Shown here in pieces: positions 1 through 10,720 of a stretch of 64,000 bases of DNA (within the stretch, counting starts at the first letter, position 1; each line of letters starts with the position of its first letter). The stretch is from Pomphorhynchus laevis (Eukaryota > Acanthocephala > Palaeacanthocephala > Echinorhynchida > Pomphorhynchidae): contig WNNJ02002292.1 in assembly GCA_012934845.2 (NCBI GenBank), positions 62,001 through 126,000 of the forward strand, written 5' to 3'. The translations under genes were made by a program, and so were the position numbers. The notes below the pieces were generated by a model. It did no database searches. It saw nothing but the letters and a program-made list of their open reading frames with translations, and was not told the origin of the DNA.

Positions 1-1325
1 ATGGGGGATTGCCTACCTAGACAGAGCTAGGTGCAGGAAGGTTATCCTTCCCGCCACTAGCCCCACTAGGAGTCGGTACTTGCCCCTGGGCAATATCTTC
101 ATTTCCCCCTTTCTTGCTCTTGAGGAGCTTCCCGATCTTGATTTGGGGGTCGGGATGGGCCGAGCCTCCCCTTTTCTTTGATACAGGAATATTCGGTGGT
201 GATGGCACTGTAGGATTCGTGTTAGCGGCCCCAATGACCATCAGGATGAAATTTTCTAGCCCCTTGTGTGATGCTTCTATTTTCAGGTCCATCAATTTAG
301 TGATCTCAGAATCGTCCATCCGCTGTGGACCTGCGATGGTTGAATAAGAGGTGGATGTTTTTGTTTTGGACGGTCGAACAAATTGAGCTTTGTACGCCTT
401 AAACTTGAGACAGGACCTGCGCCAAGCCGGATGGCTTCCTCCGCAGTTTGTACACGATGGAATGGCCTTGCAGGAGTCGTTGGAAGAAAGGGAAGAACAT
501 GTAGCGGATCCACACGAACCACATGTGGGCGTCCCATTGCAGGTGGAGGCTCAGTGCCCCCACTTGTGGCATCGGCTGCAGTGGGATAGGTGAACTCGTC
601 AATGTCCACAATCGAAAAGTGTATATTAAATCCTATGAAAGGGTTTGCTGCCGATTTAGAGAGAATTTCCGCTCTGTCGACAGAGGCGGAACAGAATCCT
701 ACATGTATAGGGTTTCCATCTCTACCCAGTAATTGTCGTAGATTGGAAACTTCGAATCTGTCCATAAGTACTTTTTTATCTTCGTCTTCTAACGTGCAAG
801 GAAGGTTATTTATTTTTAATGACACCATAATAGGCTTAATAATTAAATCCCCCTATTCTTTGAGATTATATGAGAAGTCAGAATAAGCAGTTAGTAGGTC
901 TGAAGATACAAAGGAGATTTTAATCTCCCCTGGAAAAAGTTTAACTTTGTTGAAAAGAACTCTGTTCTTGTAAATTTTAGCAAAATCTCGTAAAAAAATG
1001 TTGTATAATTGATCTTTAGCTATAGGTTTCGTAGGCTTAATGATGATTAAGTTCTTTATTTTCGGGATGGGGGAAGTTCCTCCCCATCATTTGATGAACA
1101 CAAAAAGTTACTGACCTTAGAAGTTAGAGTTATCGTTGTAGAAGTATCGAAACTCACCATATTCTCTCCTTGGAAATTGTGAAAATATTCGTTGGAAATT
1201 GTAACCTTTGAAGGCTCCGACTGCATGCTTTGTTCGCTGATCGGAAAACGATATATTGAGTAAGACACTTCCATTTGGGCAGTTTTTGTGACAAGCATTT
1301 TCAAAGTGACAGTAAAGCAAACTAT
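1..1325 (-). mobile_element. LINE-A copy 1, ORF1 half only (cut by window start)
   Basis: This is the 5' part of a non-LTR retrotransposon of the Jockey/I type, read on the minus strand; its ORF2 would lie left of base 1. ORF1 begins near 1300 and ends near 16 with a frame that also closes in the other LINE-A copies. The RNA-binding part lies near 580-400, where two zinc knuckles can be read: CSRCHK..GH and CTNCGGSHPAWRRSC. The stretch around 1130-300 matches ORF1 of the copy at 11.3 kb (VSNxLCSS, LPP, FLRDF). The frame shifts once between the RNA-recognition-like part and the knuckles, and a stop sits inside the first knuckle, so this copy is dead. Its 5' end faces LINE-B head to head. Confidence 0.85.
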
Positions 1326-1475
1326 TCGTGTATCGAAAAACAGTTTGAGTGATTTAGCTGTAACTAACTATAAATAAATTCAATTAGACGGGGTAAACAC
1401 TACCTTTAAATTCTTGAAAAGGAGAATAAAATCGGGTTTCGAACGCGGTAGTAAGTACCGGACGATTAAGGAGAG

Positions 1476-2761
1476 TATGGAGGCGACAGAGACAATTTAA
1501 AACACTGCAGGTAAGTCCTTGATACTTTCTATTATCAAAAAATGCTTTACCCCATTATAAGGGAACAATTTATACTCAAAATTGCATTTGAACAAAACAG
1601 TAATTGGCTAAAATATCATCACATTTGGAGATCTAAATATAAATTAGGATCAGTCCTTTTCAAATATATTAGGAATACGAAGTACTTTACTAAGATTGCA
1701 TTCTGCTCCTCTACTTTACAGGATGAATACATAAATGCAATGGGCAATAAGGGGGTGGGCTTATTTACGGATCTATCACCTCAAATTACAGGTATGATGA
1801 CCAATATTCTTAATTACGTCTCAACTGAAGAAGTAAAGTCACTATGTGTTCGTTTCGGATGTTGTTTCGTGATGTGGGGAAAATACAGACCTTACGGTGA
1901 CAGATCAGCAATAACTAGAGGAGAGCTTTCAAAGATAATGAATTAATAAGAGTAAGACCTGGACTTGGGGGACAGGAAGTGGGAGTTTTTACGTTTAGCA
2001 ATGAAATGACGGAATGGACCTTCCCCTAATGCTTTAACTGTCAGGGTTGGAGTCATTTCTCATCAATGTGTAATATTCATCATGCCAATTGTGTACATTG
2101 TGAGGAAATTCACGCCTCCATCTCATGCACCTCTAGGCACAAAATTTGCTGCGCCAATTGTAAGGGTGAGCATAAGGCCTATAATCACGAATGCCCGGCA
2201 TTTATAGAATATATATCCTCAGTAGGTAGGCCAAATCCAAAACAAGGTAATCAAAGCCGGACCTTTTCCACAGTCACCAACACTTATGACAATGCGCGAA
2301 GTCAGACAATAGCTAGCAATTTAATAGATAAAAATTTAAATTCGATCACCAGTGAGAACCCTTACTTAACTAGACTCATCTCATTAGAAAAGAAAATTGA
2401 TGAACAACAAATATTGATCAATAAACTCTTAGGAACTTTCGATTCTCTGTGTACGACTTTTTCCTCGGATATAAAGAATAACTCAAATATGGGAGATTTG
2501 GTGTTAGACTCAAATAATAGTTTAATGGAGTGGGAAGCGACTAAAGTTCCAAATTCTGATATGGGGAAAACAATTTTAGGAGAGCTTAACAATTTACACA
2601 CTCATTTAGAGAATGATTCCGATAGTGCAAATATGGTAGATGAGTTTAGCGCGATTAGTGTCATACATCATTCCAACGTTAAAGTAAATACTAACAGTAC
2701 CGACAAACCGGAGGTATTGCAAAAGACGGCAAAAAAGCTGGTGATGACTAGCTTTAAATAA
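1476..2761 (+). pseudogene. LINE-B ORF1 (nucleic-acid-binding, CCHC knuckles)
   Basis: The gag-like chaperone ORF of LINE-B. Three knuckles lie at about 2028-2200: CFNCQGWSHFSSMC (a regular CX2CX4HX4C), then CVHCEEIHASISC and CANCKGEHKAYNHEC. A stop codon sits directly before the first one. After the knuckles the frame is open for about 190 codons to 2761 and is rich in Asn and Ser. It includes a short heptad-like stretch (LISLEKKIDEQQILINKLL) that could oligomerise. The upstream half, from about 1476, is broken by stops. ORF1 proteins of this kind bind the element RNA in the cytoplasm. Confidence 0.75.
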
Positions 2762-2769
2762 TTAATTTA

Positions 2770-5165
2770 CATGAATATAAACGATAACGCGTTGAATATT
2801 ATTTTATGGAATTGTGTATCCACGAAGAACATAAGTATCCTACGAAAAAAAATTAAAATTGACATAGCCTTACTTCAAGAAGCTAGATCACCCTGTATGA
2901 TTAATAATACGATGTTCTCATATGATTACTAGGTTTATCATAACGGAGTAAACTCGGAGCCCGGGCTTTGTTCCATATTCTCTAAGAATTTGGCTTCACG
3001 ATTTAAATTTGGTGTTAAGGAAGAATGGGGTTCTTTCCTAGCAGTTTCATGTATGGTTAATAAGACTAGGTTGACTATTGCCAATACATATATTAAAAAA
3101 TGGAGAAATAGAGTAAGCAGGAAGGAGGTACTTTATGGAATGTCAAAAATAATGGATATGAATGTGGCTTAGATGGTGAGAGACTTTAATGATAATCGGG
3201 CTGGACGCATTTCCAGTTTCTTAAGGGATAAAGCTTTGACCATTATTCCTGATCTCCCAACCTTCTTTAATTCGAAGAGCACTTCAGGCACATACCTTGA
3301 CCTAGCGCTAGTTAATGGTGGGTACTTAAAATTTGGGCTGGATTGGGTTTCGAATATAGATCCGGAGATACATGACTGTGGTCATGGAGCGATATTATGG
3401 TCTAATAGTACGTGTAATGTATATAAAGAAAGATTCGCTCCATCTGTAATCTTAACATGATGACCTTTAATCTTAACATGAAACTATTCAGCGTAAGCCA
3501 CACCTCAAACACAAGCATTAAGATCGTATCCGACTTCTGGGTTCAAAGCAAAAAACTGTACAAATCAACCCTTTTGTTTCCAAAATACCCTTGCAAAATT
3601 TTCAAACTGAGAAAGAAGCTATGACAAGGTAAATTTTGGAATGATACTAAAAAAGCAGAAAGCTTACTAACGAGATTACGGGGATTAGAGTGAAAGCGAA
3701 TATTGATAGACTAAAGACGTCGGCGAAGTACTCTAAACGATGGTGGAACGTAATTGAAGGTAATAAATTCAAAAATTGGGAGGATCTTGCAAAAGAGTGG
3801 AGAAAAAAGTGGGATGTGAATCAGTCCTAATGAAGCTAAGGAAAACCCATATTGCAAACTGCTCGAAACTTGCCCCTAAGTTACCTCCATGCTCTTCTAT
3901 GTTGAACCGGAGAATTAGTGGCGATGATATTTCAATGGATGATTTGTTAAGAGCCTGGCCACCTTTAGCTAAGATATCTTGGAATGGTATCTCTGCACCG
4001 GCAGCGGCGATTAAACTATTAAATCTTGACAACAGAAAGTGGGTTGCTTCCAATATGCTGGATCAGAATGCTGAGGATTGGAGACTGATTGGTCATAAGT
4101 CTCCAATCCAAAAGGTCTAAGAGTTTCCAGTCCAAAGATGTCAGACCAATCACGTTGTCGAACAGCCTTCTTATGATCTATGAGAGGGCATTATCTAGGA
4201 AAGTGATGGAATTTTGGAAAAAAGTGATGGAAAGTGATAGAATATTACGGCTTTCAACCTCACAAGGACTTCACATTAGCAGTACGTTCAATACAAGAAT
4301 TCATGGCTGGTTGTAACTACGGAGGGATGATATTATACTTACTTGATTTCTCAGCGGCGTTCGATAACATTAAGCATGAAGCCATCTTCGAGGCTCTTGA
4401 TACATTTGAAGTTCCCTCGGTTTTAGTACAGAGAATTATTTCATGCATTTTAGGAAGATCTGTAAAACCGATTGATGGAGATGGTCCATTTCTATTTCTG
4501 GATAAGGGAGTACCGCAGGGATCGCCACTCTCACCTATACTTTTTTGCTGGCTACAATAAAATTAACAGAAGGTCTGCAAAAGGCCGGTAAAATACACAT
4601 TGTGACCTATGCTGATGATATTTCAATTGCCTTTAAAAGATACACAAATGCAGCCAAAATGAACAAAATTATAAAAGAAACGATTGATAAGATATCTGAG
4701 AGAGCGGAACATTTGGGTCTCCATCTTAATAGGGGAAATGCAAACATTTGTTCTATAAAGTTAGAAAGGAATCGGCATTCGAACGATATAAGCTATTTGG
4801 AATTAGAGAAAAAAGACATTTGAGAATTCTGGGGAGCTACTTCTCTCCTGCATTATCTCATAGGAAGGATCTTCAATGTGCATGTAAATTGTATAAGAAA
4901 GGACTGAACTTAGCCTCAATGGCTCTAGGTTGGTTAGCAAACTTTTGGGAGGCGAGAAACGTTGCTAAAGCCTTTTGTTGTTCCGGTATGGTATTTTATG
5001 CTAGAAATCGCCCGCCAGAACAGCGAATTCAATTTGTTGTTAAACTTGCGGAACAAATAACAAAAAAGAATTGGGGAGTAGAAGGTATTATGCTAACCTT
5101 GGAGATAGTGGGAACCTTTGTGTATAGGGTGCTGTGGAAACATAGCAACTTAATAAATTAAAAGT
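2770..5165 (+). pseudogene. LINE-B ORF2 (endonuclease and reverse transcriptase)
   Basis: Starts with ATG about 10 bases after ORF1. The endonuclease part (2770-3460) shows the expected order: LNIILWNC, IALLQEAR, a changed GDFN box (VRDFN), GTYLDLAL, and GHGAI for the usual DHGAI. The reverse transcriptase shows motif A LLDFSAAFDNI (about 4335), GVPQGSPLSPILF (about 4510-4545) and TYADDISIAF (about 4600-4635). A tail follows to about 5160 with the same RPPEQR box as LINE-A. At least six stops or frame changes split it, and the part between 3460 and 3780 is poorly conserved. Family assignment to the Jockey/I side is by motif only. Confidence 0.85.
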
Positions 5166-5597
5166 AAACAAAAATAAACGCATTTCTTTTCTAAACCATC
5201 TTTGGACAACGAATAAGTTAGATACTGCAGATATTTTGCGTTTTTTAGGTGCCGACTATGCCTCCTCACTTCCAAGCAAGGACACAATGGTTGAAGATTT
5301 AATATGGCCTGGCCTAAAAAGTGAAGTAAGGCTTTCATAAGTTATGTTTGTATCAGTGCATGAAAGATGACTCACGTATGCAAAGGAATATAATCACTCC
5401 GAAATGAGTATCCTGGAAGGTCTCTAGTTCACACTTATTGCGTCTCTGCGAGGATCTTGCACATCCTGTTGCATTATTGCATCGTTACGATCTACTACCT
5501 TGTTCCGGCTGATATACGTTTAAGTTTGTTTGATTTCATTTATTCGGCAAATTTTATGTCTAATGTAATTGTTCTACTTTAATAAACAAAAAAACAG

Positions 5598-6271
5598 AGT
5601 TCTATTAGTTTTCCTAAAGTGGTATGTCGATGATGCAATCTACGTTTAATAATCAAGGATGTCTTTGAAGCATTGCGTTCAGTAAATGAAACTTGTTCAA
5701 AATATAAATAATATAAATAAATGAAGATTTTTTTAATACTACACAACCGATAAATAAATAAAAATAGAAACACCTATGAAAAACAACCAGGTCAAAAGGT
5801 CAAATACGATCCATTTCCAAGACTTCCTATATTACGGCCTCAGGTCCGGCGGAATCTGAACCCTTCAGCCAATTCAACACACCGTGTTCAAAATATGTAT
5901 TTCACATAAATGCAAACAAATGTACCTTGGTCCACGATAGCAAATGAGAGTGAAATAACCAGGCGAATCGAACAAGATGTATAACGAATGACAGAATAAA
6001 TAATATAGAATGACGAAATAATAAAGAATGACGTAATTTAATTGTTGTGTAATTACATTGGAACATAAAGTTCCTAGAAACAGAAGTATAGGAGATAATG
6101 TTAGAATGGATAAGTCATATATCTCAACTGATAAAATTGGCAAAATAAGGTATTATAATTGCGTATTCGATTCTCAACAGGCAACTACAATGTTAATTGA
6201 AGTATTTACAACGCAGGCGTGATATTAATCAAGAATGGATTGCAGCTATATCAGAAATGATATTAAAAAAA
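5598..6271. other. Non-coding stretch between LINE-B and a foldback element
   Basis: No gene seen. Near 5620-5690 the plus strand reads FLKWYVDDAIYV, followed after a stop by a short open stretch; this might be the catalytic box of another dead reverse transcriptase, but it is too short to assign. The rest is AT-rich. Confidence 0.4.
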
Positions 6272-6548
6272 ATTATTTGTGAATGGTTTTAGGGCCAAAC
6301 CCAGCCAAAAAACGTTAAAAACGTTTAAGATTTTGTTATCAATATTTCTTACACGAATTGTGGACATCGTCAGGATAAATTGTAATTAGCTGGATTACTT
6401 ATAAATTTTCTTTTTTATAAGTGATCCAGCTAATTACAATTTATCCTGACGATGTCCACAATTAGTGGAAGAAATATTGATAATACAATCTTAAACGTTT
6501 TAAACGTTTTTTAGCTGGGTTTGGCCCTAAAACCATTCACAAATATTT
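6272..6548. mobile_element. Near-perfect 277-bp palindrome (foldback/MITE-like)
   Basis: Two arms of about 130 bp pair almost perfectly around a centre near 6410 (TTATAAATTTTC / TTTTTTATAAG). The outer arms read ATTTGTGAATGGTTTTAGGG on the left and the complement on the right. It has no coding capacity. It is a non-autonomous foldback or MITE-type element; no clear target duplication was found, so the superfamily is open. Confidence 0.8.
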
Positions 6549-6825
6549 CAACCCAGCATGTCTCATTCCGATTCAAAAATATTATTACCAGACATCGTGG
6601 TATACCGAATATCGATAAGATCAACGCATTGTCTGCCTACCATTAAGCTTAGGTTCGGTATATGATACTCAAGTATAGAGCGCGCAAAGTCAAATTTAAA
6701 CGGCAACTGTGATCGAAAATGGGCAACACTTCAAAGGGCAACTGTGATCGAAATTCGTAAAGAAAACCTGAATGAAAATATGTCCAAATTACGAAACATA
6801 ATAAAAAATTCTGATTAAAGAAATC

Positions 6826-6890
6826 AGGAAGACTCAAACAGCATAAACTAATTCTATGCTGTTTCGACCTTTGAGTCTCATCATTAGGGA
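6826..6890 (-). ncRNA. Inverted hammerhead ribozyme relic beside the array
   Basis: On the minus strand the order is TGATGA box (6883-6878), short stem II, GAAA (6865-6862), stem III with CAGCATA paired to TATGCTG, then TTTGAGTC. The base before TGATGA is A where the hammerhead core needs C, so activity is doubtful. It is the mirror-oriented relative of the ribozymes in the array downstream. Confidence 0.6.
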
Positions 6891-7385
6891 CTGCAGCAGA
6901 TTGACGGAATTGGTAACACTCAAAAATCAAAAACTAAAGACAAAAACAGCATAAAATGCAGGAAATGAGTCTTCTCAATCACTTCAATCAGAATAGAAAT
7001 AGACGGAAAAATTATTGCATTTATATCATTACCACCAGCAATGAAGGAGCTTGGTTTATGTGCGCTCGATAAGAGTGCTTTTAAATCCTACTTGTTTGTC
7101 CTGGTAAGTGAATTATTGATGATGAATACTCTCACAAGTCTTAATTCCTAATACATGGATGTGTACAAAACTTATTGAACTATCTAGGAGTGTTGCACTT
7201 CAATCCAGTTGTGTAGCAGCCCCTTACTGAGGAGACTCGACTAGTTGTGTCTAGTTGTATCTTGATCCTGGTGAGTTATTTATTCGTAATGAATACTCTC
7301 ACCAATGGTAATTCCTAGTACAAAGACATGTACTAGGACTTATTGAGCTGTATAGGAGTGCTGCACTTCAATCTAGTCTTATCAG

Positions 7386-7448
7386 TCTCTACTGATAAGA
7401 CTCAAAAGTCGAAACAACATAGAGTCAGTTTATGCTGTTTGAGTATTC
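7386..7448 (+). ncRNA. Hammerhead ribozyme a (core change G8 to A)
   Basis: CTGATAA at 7392-7398, stem II GACT/AGTC with loop CAAA (7399-7410), GAAA at 7411-7414, stem III 7415-7437 with one mismatch, predicted cleavage after 7439. The core has A where the catalytic G8 should be, so I expect it to be inactive. Confidence 0.75.
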
Positions 7449-7761
7449 CCGATTCCTCTAATCAGAATAGAAACGGGCGGGAAAAGTAAGTTATTCGTTT
7501 CATTACCACTACCAATGAATGAGTTTGGTGTATGCGCTCGATAAGAGTGCTTTTAAATCCTACTTGTTTGTTCTGGTGAGTGAATTATTGATGATGAATA
7601 CTCTCACCAGTCTTAATTCCCAATACATGGATGTGTACAAAACTTATTGAACTATCTAGGAGTGTTGCACTTCAATCCAGTTGTGTAGCAGCCCCATACT
7701 GAGGAGACTCGACTAGTTGTGTCTAGTTGTATCTTGATCTGGTGCTGCACTTTAATCTGGC

Positions 7762-7824
7762 CCCCTACTGATAAAACTCAAAAGTCGAAAAAGCATAGAA
7801 TTAGTTTACGCTGCTTGAGTCTTC
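7762..7824 (+). ncRNA. Hammerhead ribozyme b (decayed)
   Basis: CTGATAA at 7768-7774 and GAAA at 7787-7790; stem II and stem III each contain mismatches. Predicted cleavage point after 7815. It shares the G8 to A change with copies a and d. Confidence 0.65.
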
Positions 7825-8075
7825 CCTATTCCTTCAATCAGAATAGAAATAGACAGGAAAAGTAATCCATTTGTTTATATCATGACCACCAACAATGAAA
7901 GAGCTTGGCCTTTGGGCGCTCTTTAAGATTGCTTTTAAATCCTACTCGTTAGGACCAGATGAGTAAATTATTCGTGATGAATACTCTCACCAGTGTTAAT
8001 TCCTAGTACATAAATGTGTACTACAAGGACTTGTTAAGCTGTCTAGGATCGCTGAACTTCAATCCAGTTGTGCAG

Positions 8076-8137
8076 TAGACTACTGATGAGACTCAAAAGT
8101 CGAAACGGTATAGTTAGCGTATGCTGTTTGAGTCTTC
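8076..8137 (+). ncRNA. Hammerhead ribozyme c, canonical type I core
   Basis: All conserved parts are present in order: CTGATGA (8083-8089), a perfect 4-bp stem II GACT/AGTC with a CAAA loop (8090-8101), GAAA (8102-8105), a 7-bp stem III (8106-8112 with 8120-8126, two G-U pairs) and the U-H step TT (8127-8128). Stem I is formed by AGACTA (8077-8082) with TGAGTCT (8129-8135), with one bulged G. The open helix is helix I, hence type I. Self-cleavage after 8128 is predicted. Confidence 0.85.
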
Positions 8138-8387
8138 CGGATTCATTCAATCAGAATATAAATTAACGGAAAAAGTAAGTCATTCGTTTCATTACCACTA
8201 GCAATGAATGAGTTTGGTATATGCGCTCGATAAGAGTACTTTTAAATCCTACTAGTTAGGACCAGATGAGTAAATTATTCGTAATTAAATACTCTCATCA
8301 GTGTTAATTCATAGTACATAGATGTGCACTATAAGGACTCATTGAGCTGTCTAAGAACGATGCACTTCAATTCAGTTGTGCAAAAGC

Positions 8388-8450
8388 CCACATACTGATA
8401 AGACTCTAAAGTCGAAACAGCATAGAGTCAGTTTATGATGTTCAGTCTTC
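8388..8450 (+). ncRNA. Hammerhead ribozyme d (core change G8 to A)
   Basis: CTGATAA at 8395-8401, stem II GACT/AGTC around CTAA (8402-8413), GAAA at 8414-8417, stem III CAGCATA with TATGATG (one mismatch), predicted cleavage after 8442. The distance from copy c is 314 bp. Confidence 0.75.
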
Positions 8451-8751
8451 CCGATTCTTTCAATCAGAATAGAAATCGGCGGGAAAAGTAGGTCATCTGT
8501 CTATATAATTTTTTCTAGTTCAAAACATTTTTTCTTGTATAAAACATACAATTGATCCTGCTTCAAAATCCCGCATTCATAATGTGATGATTGATAAGAC
8601 AATTAGAAACCGAAGGTACAATTGTATGATCAACGAATTGTACGTTTTGTTTTTTACTTTACAAACAGCTAGCAAATAAAAATAACTTAATGTTTTAAAA
8701 TTAAAATCATGTTTTGATTTATCCGTGGAATTTGTTATATTTTGATGTAAA

Positions 8752-8830
8752 AATCGGCGAGACTCAAAAAGCATAAACTCGAGACACGAACAGCATAAAC
8801 TTAGTTTATGCTTTTTGTGTTTCGCCGATT
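8752..8830. repeat. Hairpin made from two opposed hammerhead stem III parts
   Basis: AATCGGCGAGACTCAAAAAG and its near-complement ending in TCGCCGATT form a long hairpin that contains AGCATAAACT and AGTTTATGCT. It is a rearranged piece of the retrozyme unit. Confidence 0.65.
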
Positions 8831-8955
8831 CCTTGAATCAGAATAGAAATAGACGGAAAAATTATTGTATTTATATCATTACCACCAGCAATGAAGGAGC
8901 TTGGTTTATGTGCGCTCGATAAGAGTGCTTTTAAATCCTACTTGTTAGTCCGATC

Positions 8956-9549
8956 AAGTGCAAAAGTCTAACTCTTCTGAAATGATTAGTCCAAGTACTG
9001 AAAGTATAACATCAATTCCGAGCATTTACGAACATGTCATTAAATAAGATCGAATGACTCATGCTCTCAAAGTGTAATGCTAGCAACTTAGTTGTAAAAA
9101 TGGCTAGATTTTACACGGCCTGATATATTTTCACTGGAACTGTTAGTTCTCACGTTGCATTCTGCAAGCATCTCTAAGCAAGCGAATTTATGTTCTTCGA
9201 AAAACAATTTAGCGTTGTATCCAGCTTTGGAACCAAAGATATCTTGTCCAACTGTATGAAGACGCTCCACAAATATAGTCACGACTCAATAATTTTCAAT
9301 CTAAAACGTTTAATGCACCAGGTAAGATAAAAAGTTATTGCGATCTAATGTCTTAAGAAAACATCAATACTGCCACATGTGCTCACCAAGAAAAACGCAG
9401 AGAAAGGTAATGCATACCACTAATAACTCATATTGTATTAATGTTAAAGAAATGCTACTTGATATACATTCAGACCTTTCCGAAACAGATATTGTAACAC
9501 TTTTCACGAATAATCTTGAAAACAACGATGATTTTCACCATACAACGTT
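8956..9549. other. Stretch with two short unrecognised open frames
   Basis: A plus-strand frame 9338-9553 (71 codons, with CHMC near its start) and a minus-strand frame 9088-9282 are open, but neither matches a family I know. The former could be an upstream remnant of the reverse transcriptase that follows. No firm gene here. Confidence 0.3.
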
Positions 9550-10720
9550 TTGAGCATCAATGGAGCAGCTATTCTCCGGGAGGCTAGGAAAACATCCTAA
9601 AGTGCTGGTTCTTCCGGGATCGATTCGGTAAGATGGAAGCACATGCTCACTGTATGTTCACGATATCCATTGAACCTGACTGAATCCCTTGCTGAATTTG
9701 CTTGTACATTAGGCACCGAAAGTCTTCCTTCAAGCTTACTTGAAGGATTTTGTACATACCGGCAAATAGTTTTTGGTAAAGACAATAAAAGTGTCGAACC
9801 AATTTGAGTTGTATACGTAGCTCGAAGTATAATTTGTAAGGCGATGCTTAAGATAGAAAGAAATTACCTGCAGAATGACTCAAGAATTGTTCAATTATGC
9901 GCCGGACAAAGAATGGTCTTTAACATGTTGTTTATTAAGTGAGATACTCGTTCCAACGAGTCCCAATAATAAATCTTTATTGTTGATGTTTGTAACGCTT
10001 TAGACGCTATTAACTGTCGTGCCGCCTTATTTTCCGCATCACTTGCACGGCAATTATCAGACCAAGTGCAACGTTTACTCGATGAACGGTCAACTCATTA
10101 TAGAAGATGATAGAATATATTTACGTAAAGACGTCAGTCAAGGTCACCCTCTCTAAATGACAGTGTTTGCAATTATCTCATGGCTCCTCATCAAGAAAAT
10201 TCGTAATAGCTGTCCTACCATTTTGCAAAAATGATGTGCTGATGATACAAATTTCCTTAGAACCATTGATGAATTAAGCATAGTATGGCTTCTAATCAAG
10301 AAAATCGGTCCCTACTTTGCATAGAAATGCAATCCTTGAAAGACTAAATTATTATTACACCGTCTTCATTCAGTAGCAATCAAAGAATTTAATGATATCG
10401 TGATCATGTGAGGAATTAGAAATTACAGGATCCTAAGGAGACACAGGAGTATACATATCCGGTTCATTTGTTTGTAGATAATTAAATAGTCCAGTCATAG
10501 ACTGGCTTGTGAAGGTTTCTCGATTCGATCCCTACTCTTCATTGTCAGAACTAATTCTAGCCGTGAAATTAAAATGGACACAATTATTACGAACAATAAA
10601 GTGTAAAGAATATGATCTTTCACAGTTAAGGGAGATCATTCTAAAACACCTTCTTCTGAGCATTTTAAGATGATAAATAGATGACAAGCTGGCGTTAGTT
10701 TTTACTTCTTTGATTATATT
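9550..10720 (+). mobile_element. Decayed reverse transcriptase of another retroelement class
   Basis: Plus-strand pieces line up in order with a type of reverse transcriptase found in many invertebrate genomes: a stretch like NKSVEPI..VARSIICKAML (about 9790-9840), LCAGQR, VDVCNALDAINCRAAL as motif A (about 9985-10030), a SQGHPL box (about 10140), a DDTNF box (about 10240) and a downstream box LKWTQLLRT (about 10570). It is a fossil with many breaks. I cannot place it in a named family; the known relatives share QGDPL rather than QGSPL. Confidence 0.55.

Larger units (their letters stand above)
1345..5597 (+). mobile_element. LINE-B: near full-length but decayed non-LTR retrotransposon
   Basis: A second LINE family, distinct from LINE-A. 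It has a 5' leader, ORF1 with zinc knuckles, ORF2 with an apurinic-type endonuclease and reverse transcriptase, and a short 3' end with AATAAAC followed by A-rich sequence near 5580-5595. The order and motifs fit the Jockey/I group. Both ORFs carry several stops and frame changes, so it cannot move by itself. The exact ends are estimates, because no target duplication was found. Confidence 0.85.
6970..8955 (+). mobile_element. Tandem retrozyme-like array with type I hammerheads
   Basis: About six tandem units, each marked by AATCAGAATA(G/T)AAA (near 6987, 7460, 7836, 8147, 8461, 8834) and by a box reading GCGCTC(G/T)AT/TTAAGA..GCTTTTAAATCCTAC. Distances between hammerhead cleavage points are 376, 313 and 314 bp. 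The units have no ORF. Four hammerhead domains and two older partial ones sit at the unit joints. The design, short head-to-tail units each with a type I hammerhead and no LTR, is that known for animal retrozymes, which yield small circular RNAs. The segment 8490-8750 is foreign or strongly diverged, and the last unit stops near 8955. Confidence 0.8.

Noticed and set aside
5620-5700. Second Penelope-type reverse transcriptase (YVDD box)
   Set aside because: Only about a dozen residues agree and there are no other motifs on either side; chance cannot be excluded.
6970-8955. Plain satellite DNA
   Set aside because: The hammerhead core and its paired stems at each unit joint are not explained by a simple satellite.
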